Source of the DNA: Sweltsa coloradensis
Taxonomy: Eukaryota; Arthropoda; Insecta; Plecoptera; Chloroperlidae
Direction: 5' to 3'
DNA: 64,000 bases
Assembly: GCA_024449915.1 (NCBI GenBank)
Contig: JAMZAV010000166.1
Coordinates: 682,001 to 746,000 of the forward strand
Shown: in pieces, positions 58,701 through 64,000 of the stretch
Layout: each line of letters opens with the position of its first letter
How positions within the stretch are numbered: the first letter of the stretch is position 1
Translations under genes and position numbers: made by a program
The notes under the pieces: generated by a model
The model's input: only the letters and a program-made list of their open reading frames with translations
What the model was told of the DNA's origin: nothing
Database searches by the model: none

Positions 58701-60542
58701 AGAATAAAATCCTACTTGACTAAGAAAACACATCTTCAGTTGCCATGTTTGTCAGGTGGTATTAAATGAATACTATGAATTGTGTAGTGTTGCATTGAAA
58801 CGTTGCCTTCCTCATATTTCTTGCACTCTGACACAATGCATCATGCAGTCATCTAATTGGACCAGCCGAGCAGCAACTGTTATCAAATTGACAGGTTTAC
58901 GATTTATGCTCGTTATTGCTTCATTCTGTCAGTAAAGTAGAATAAATGAATGAATAATATAACAAGTTGATTGGCACGTGGCCTACATCATCGGTACAAG
59001 TACAAGTACTTCAGACTTTCATTTATCATAGCCGTAGTATAATGAAATGTCAATTATGAGTTGAGCTGTTACATCATGCAGAATGCACGGAGGAGGGTAA
59101 ATAAATAACTTTGTATTTGAGTCGATAATTTTCCAGGGGTAGTAAGTGATAACATATGAACTAAATAGGCTGAAACTGGGGATGCGAGCGACACACATCA
59201 AACACAAATCAAACATTGTATCTTTAGCCAGGAGCCACACAGTGTTAGTGGGTACGATATTGTTCTGGTTGTTTTGTGTGGGCGTCATGTTTTAAAACGA
59301 ATTTTCTACCCTCTTATCTTGAAAACGGACCTTGAACCAGAACTCTCAAACCGACCCACTAGAAGTAGGTGTGGCTGTGGAGCCCCAGACAAATATTCCT
59401 GTCGATTGTGTAGACCTGGAAGTGGAGGATAGACTGTACGTATAAGGCGTATAATAGATTTCGGATCTAATTTCAGAAGTATATTATCATTTTTCAAATA
59501 TACATACAACAAAATTGGTTGTATTCAGGTGCTGTACGATATTAGAATGGCAACAATATTTATATTGCTTTTGCAGGTACGCGACAAATATTCAACAATA
59601 CGTTTATTTTCAACTCCATGGGTGGCGATATTCACCTTTTGACGGCCGTCTGTAATTAGTAACAGCTTTTCTATATCCCCCCGAAATATATGAATAAGAA
59701 GTTACCTGTATGGTTTACAATTTTTTTACCGCCAGCCAAGTAAATGATGACTTTATACAAAATTAATGATTGTGAGTTTTAATTCGTGTGGCTAAGAACA
59801 TTAAGTAGGTGAAAATGGGTGAGAATTATTATAAAATACCAAGTGCAGACTGGCACGAAGCAAGATAACAGCCTGTAATCACCAGTCAACACTTGCTAAG
59901 AATTATTGTCACGTGTTGGAAAACAATTCTTCTTCTGGGAGAGTTTATAGGAGTAGAATGAAGTGCAACATTTGTTGCATGAAAACACGATCATACTGAA
60001 GAGTGAACGCTACTCGTCACAGAAAAAATATCACTTTCTTGTCGAGCTCTCAAACTGCTGGCGTACACACAAAAAGAAGCCAAAACCCAACCAAGAACAC
60101 ATCACGCGGAGCTAAGCGAGCACGCAATGGAAACTTTCGCATTCTAGACATTTTTATTGGGAATAACAAGGGTTAGAATGTTCAATAGTTCAGCAGACTT
60201 CAGCAATTCACTAATGCTTGCAAATATCAAAGCTCCTTTCATCAATGTGTGTTTTTTATCTGTTCTATTATGTTCGGAAATCTACACACGGGAACTACTA
60301 ATGCCAACTTCTTTTTGGCGTCTAAAAGTACTCTTTCGAATAATCCCACTGATCATGTCAGTAGTTCAGTTCGTACAGCAGATCTGCTGAGTTGCTCGGT
60401 GGAATTTCTGATCAGTGAGATTAGGGCTCCAGTTCACTCTAACGGAGCCACGAGTTAACCGAGCTTCTCCTATGGCTTCTTGCTTAATGCATAGATGTAC
60501 ATTGTACCGTACTGTTCAATATTTGATGCACGTGAAGTACTC
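55716..60542. other. About 4.8 kb with no gene recognised
   Basis: A perfect 18 base palindrome ttgtaaccatggttacaa is at 56569-56586. ccctaggctagagagg and ccctaagctagagaga recur at ~56131 and ~56210. Frames up to 89 codons show no motif. Confidence 0.45.
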
Positions 60543-60780
60543 ACCGACAGTGTTGGCTCAAGCGCCAAGCGCGCGACTCTGATTCGAGGAGGTCCTGGGT
60601 TCCGAACCCTTGCGAGACCAGCAATGCTGACGGAAGGTTTCTTTCGAGGTTTTCCTCAGTCAGTCGTCAATGCGATTGCAAGGGGTTGAGTCCTTTGAAA
60701 CCGCTCTCGGATATCCCTTTTTTCTTCAATTCCAATATACCGAGTTAGACACCAGAAGAGGGGCATACATAGCACACACA
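60543..60780 (+). mobile_element. SINE family B, most complete copy
   Basis: accgacagtgttggctcaag (A-box region), gcgcgcgactctgattcg (anticodon-arm-like), then tgggttccgaaccc (B box). The body has gctgacggaaggtttctttcg, gtcaatgcgattgcaagg and ttccaatataccgag, and ends near cagaagaggggcatacat. It matches 6405-6605 and 18665-18840 in order. The tRNA of origin is not clear. Confidence 0.75.
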
Positions 60781-61720
60781 ACGTAAATCATGCTCTCTTC
60801 GCACTTGTAGTCGCTCTATGAGTAAGGTGACCATACTTTGAAAGTTACAAACCGGGACAACTAAAGTTCAAGTATATGTTTTGAACCATTTCGGGGTCTG
60901 GGCAAAGCCCAGCCGTCGAGGCGATTTTTTTTTCGAGATATATTTGCGTCAAATGCCCAGAAAACAGCTTTCTGACATGAAAATATGAATTAAAAATTGT
61001 TTTGTGTGTACATTTTTGGAGTCATAAAATCTTTATCTAGTGGTTTAAAAAGGACAGTACAAAATAAAATACAAGCACTCGGCAGAAAATAATCCGTATA
61101 ATGTATTGATGAGAACACCATACTCTTACTCACGAAGTCCTATTCAATAATAATAAAGATAATTGAAAATGCATTGAACGTGTATAATATGCATGATTTA
61201 ACTTTTAATTCATTTTGCCTTCAATCCAGTTGCATGATTAATACATTTTGATTTTTCATTATCTATAAAAAAAAAATCAATGCAAATAATGACTGAGCAA
61301 ATTAGGGGTGTGGAAGTTCTGATTTTTTAATTCAAGTAGAGTTCGAGTATTTAAAATAACTCGAGTATTGAGTCCAATTCGAGTCCGAGTAAGTTTTTTT
61401 TAAATTTCACTACTACTCTTTGACCATATTTTTTTACAATAATTTCAATATCAATTTTATTTATTGATATGACTATATGTTGGCTCCAAAAGTGAAATAG
61501 TACAATCTAATTGATTTAAAAATGTTATCTTTCTCTAGACAAGTTGAATGATCAAGCACAAAATTAATGTTATAAGGGCCAGGCTATGACATATAATTCA
61601 GTAGTAAGTGGTGTTACATGAAAATGTTGATACCAACATGATAGTGACATATTTTTAATATTTATACAAAAAAAAGTTCAGAACTTCCAAGAAGAACACA
61701 AATTTGTATCAAAAGACTAA
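60781..61720. other. No gene recognised; weak repeat similarity at 60830-60900
   Basis: aaggtgaccatactttg and caaaccgggacaac recall the start of the ACCGGT family but diverge quickly. Confidence 0.4.
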
Positions 61721-61771
61721 CATAAATAAATAAATTGTATTTAGAGTCTACCCACTCAGTTATACTGAGGT
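61721..61771 (-). mobile_element. SINE family A, tail fragment
   Basis: aataaataaattgtatttag, agtctacccactcagttat is the end of family A with its tail. The element breaks off after ~35 bases of body. Confidence 0.8.
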
Positions 61772-61854
61772 AGGTAAGTATTATGGATATTCAGGGTTGG
61801 TAAGGTAATGCCAAGAATAGATGACGATTTTTACGTTTTTACACTCGCGCGCGA

Positions 61855-61873
61855 CCCGGCACCTCCACCAAAA
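61855..61873 (-). repeat. tRNA-Ala-like word (TGGTGGAGGTGCCGGGT)
   Basis: Plus strand acccggcacctccacca followed by aaaat, the same as at 1531, 1631 and 17917. Its neighbours do not match the other copies. Confidence 0.8.
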
Positions 61874-61996
61874 TCATCGAAAAATACTCGCACACCCCTA
61901 GAGAAAATGAATTATCTTCTTGGAAGAGGAAGAACTATTTCAATGTTATTACTGTTAGTATTCATCGGAGGAGTGTATTTTTTCTAGTAAAACAAT

Positions 61997-62124
61997 GGTA
62001 CAGTTGACAGAATACCGGGACACTTCCCTTCCAAAATTGCAAACCGGTACAAATACGTCATTTTAATTAGTCTCTCGGGACACCGGTACAAGTGTTCTGA
62101 AAACGGTACGTCTGGTCAACTTAT
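61997..62124 (-). mobile_element. ACCGGT/CCCGGTA family copy, inverted
   Basis: ggtacagttgacagaatacc, gggacacttcccttcc, gcaaaccggtacaaatacg and gggacaccggtacaagtg are the reverse of 54800-54946 with few differences. It ends tctggtcaacttatc. Confidence 0.82.
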
Positions 62125-63236
62125 CTATGAGGGACTTTCTATGATTACTGTCTTCTTTCTGTCATAGGTTTCCATTATCTTCTAAGTTAAACAAATAATA
62201 CCTTTTTATTTCTGTTTTAATTAAATACAAATAAAGAAATGTAACAAGATGACCCGTGATTAATATTCTGTCTATGATATCCAAGACGTAACCAACGATT
62301 GTGAGTACGTCTAGATTCCTCAAACGCATAGATTGAAAATATTTGTCATCATTCTTGTCCTACATTTTAGGACGAGAATGATGAACCTATACATCAGTGA
62401 ATATTGCACCTTACTGGCAGGACAGAGGCTTACAAGATCCAAGCCCTCGCATCTTGGTTCAATATGGCTAAAGCTGGGCCCCTATGTCGACGGACAGTAT
62501 TGATGGCATCATAAGGAAAAGGAAGTGAACTAACATCCTAAGAGAGAAGAAGTGCGCGCGACCCGACTCCCGGGGAGCGGTGTTACGCGAGAGAGAACAA
62601 ACGAGCCAATAGATGGCAACCTGCCAACTCTTCACTAGAAGATAGAAGCTGCGTCCACAGTTTTTTGTCTAGTTTGTTTATTTTGTATACGTGATATTGT
62701 TTGTTGAATACAATCCAAGCTAAGCTATGCATAATCATCAGCAATGTTTTTGTATTCCACGAGAAAGCTTCGCTCTGAACTTTCGCTGAAACTTTTATGA
62801 ACTTCCTTACGTGAGGGTTATATCTTTTTTATTAAAAATTGAAGCTTAGGGTGGTTTGCGTTAGTATTTCCTAAAAAATCAAATAGTCCTACCCTACCTA
62901 GAAATAGAATTTACACATTCCTCCACAAATAACATCAATTTTATTTGCACATGGAAAAATGTTTGGTTTTGCTAGGGTTGTGCTGAAGGTGAATGGTGCT
63001 TTTTAAATCTCTTTGACCACTTAACATGCAAATTCATTTTTAAATTTATTACTAATTCCCAGCACTAAGAAGCTACCAATTAAAAGAATGCGTTTTCGTT
63101 GGAGAAGTTTTGTAAGCTATTTTAAGACACCCCTTCTAGAAAACAAGGTAAAATTACATTTGCATTAGACGGTATTTAAATTAACGTTGGAGACTTGGAT
63201 ATAGCTCTGCGATTTTGGTACTCGTATTAGCATAAA
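62125..63236. other. No gene recognised; one strong short hairpin
   Basis: Hairpin at 62346-62384: tcatcattcttgtccta pairs with taggacgagaatgatga (16 of 17) over a 5 base loop. The loop is too short for a typical animal miRNA precursor. Confidence 0.5.
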
Positions 63237-63813
63237 GTAGGAAGCTTCGCAAACGCTTTTTCAGGCGCGTTATTCGATGAGCGTTATTGAAGCATTGAGC
63301 TGCCATGTGTTATGCAGATTTTCTGTTGTTCTGTGAAAAAATCATTACACTCGGATAAAGCATGTAGGTGTGTTACAAGTCGAAGAAACTTTTTAGAAAA
63401 CGAAAAAAGCGTAAAATTGCTATTTTCATGAGAAATAATTTTTCGATTGCGCTCAAATTTCATACGAATATATTAATTTATAAAATTAAGGTTCTGTTAA
63501 AACATCATTATAATCGGATAAAGCATGTAGGTGTAAAAGTCGAAGAATTTTTTAAAAATAAAAACAAACCGTAAAGTTGCGATTTTCACGAGAAATAATT
63601 TTTCGATTGTGCTAAAAAACGTGGCAGTTCTAAGTTCGTTCAAAGATTTCAAAGGCCTCCAGAAAATTTCATTGCAATTGGAGTATCAGTTTAGCCGGAA
63701 TCGTGTTAACAAACACACAAAAATTCAAACAAAAAAAGTTAAACAAACATTCAGGATTTTTTTCTCCAGTGTAGTAGAATGGAATCTTCGTTTCACTCGC
63801 TACGCTCATCCAA
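63237..63813 (-). mobile_element. GATGAGCG-family type 1 element (~577 bp)
   Basis: On the minus strand it starts ttggatgagcgtagcgag at 63813 and ends gcgtttgcgaagcttccta at 63237, where the CTAGT end reads CTACT. Two to three internal blocks carry cgtaaaattgc, ttcgattgcgctcaaat, ctcggataaagcatg and gtcgaagaa. Frames at 63368-63899 lie inside it or cross its edge and are not genes. Confidence 0.82.
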
Positions 63814-64000
63814 CAAATAAAAGGTTTCGGTATACAAGAACTGCTTGTGAAATAGGAAATATTGTAATATTCTGTTTGTGTTTATCTTTGCTTTGGTGAT
63901 AATGACTGCTTCACTTCCAAAGTATATGTTATAACTATTATTATAACCGAAGAAATCATTAATCACGTATGCGAATCCAAAGGACTAACTAGCTACAACA

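Overview
This 64 kb window looks like non-coding DNA from a large, AT-rich, repeat-filled metazoan genome, most likely an invertebrate. That rests on: no long open frames (the longest is 190 codons and overlaps a repeat), no convincing host exon, dispersed tRNA-derived SINEs with split Pol III promoters, a 5S rRNA-derived sequence, a hAT transposase scrap of the animal ZMYM1-like type, a broken non-LTR reverse transcriptase, many foldback elements and a (GA)n microsatellite. The species cannot be named from sequence alone. Nothing prokaryotic (operons, Shine-Dalgarno sites, CRISPR) is present.

Layout. 1-57 is the end of a GATGAGCG-family element. 1283-1442 is a long (GA)n tract, followed by two 100 bp direct repeats. 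1618-1777 and 5068-5228 are near-identical direct copies that flank a head-to-tail array of four ~600-750 bp units (1989-4725). Each unit carries a palindrome, a minus-strand tRNA-like segment and a LINE-tail-like segment. 5302-6600 holds two SINE families, one nested in the other. A third SINE copy at 10430-10847 is full length. 11425-12260 has an internally deleted hAT fragment. 13760-14410 has a G-quadruplex-prone run and two foldback elements. 15146-15240 is a degenerate 5S rRNA pseudogene beside a possible frameshifted coding relic. 16580-17290 has an internal 311 bp duplication. 26177-27356 joins a 5'-truncated SINE to a complete GATGAGCG element. 27514-27900 is a nested foldback. 33795-35950 contains three related elements. 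37639-37758 is an exact 60 bp duplication. 37998-38264 is a MITE-like element. 43310-43670 is a SINE tail followed by a triple-frame RT relic. 48041-49340 is degenerate tandem-repeat DNA. 54800-55715, 60543-60780, 61721-62124 and 63237-63813 are further copies of families already listed.

How the parts relate. Three families that look different inside (the 690 bp array unit, GATGAGCG type 1 and GATGAGCG type 2) share the same kind of ends: a start rich in GAGCG/AGCGA words and a finish in CCTAGT, followed by T in most copies. Head-to-tail tandem copies, internal minisatellites and a CTAGT end suggest non-autonomous rolling-circle (Helitron/Helentron-like) elements. This is inference, and no Rep/helicase gene is in the window. 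A second recurrent signal is a ~17 bp word, TGGTGGAGGTGCCGGGT, found at nine sites. Its complement resembles the 3' end of a mature tRNA-Ala including CCA.

Limits: everything was read by eye. Repeat boundaries are approximate by a few to tens of bases, and percent identities were not computed. Intervals listed as holding nothing are those where no coding signal or repeat was recognised, and old diverged repeats may well be missed.
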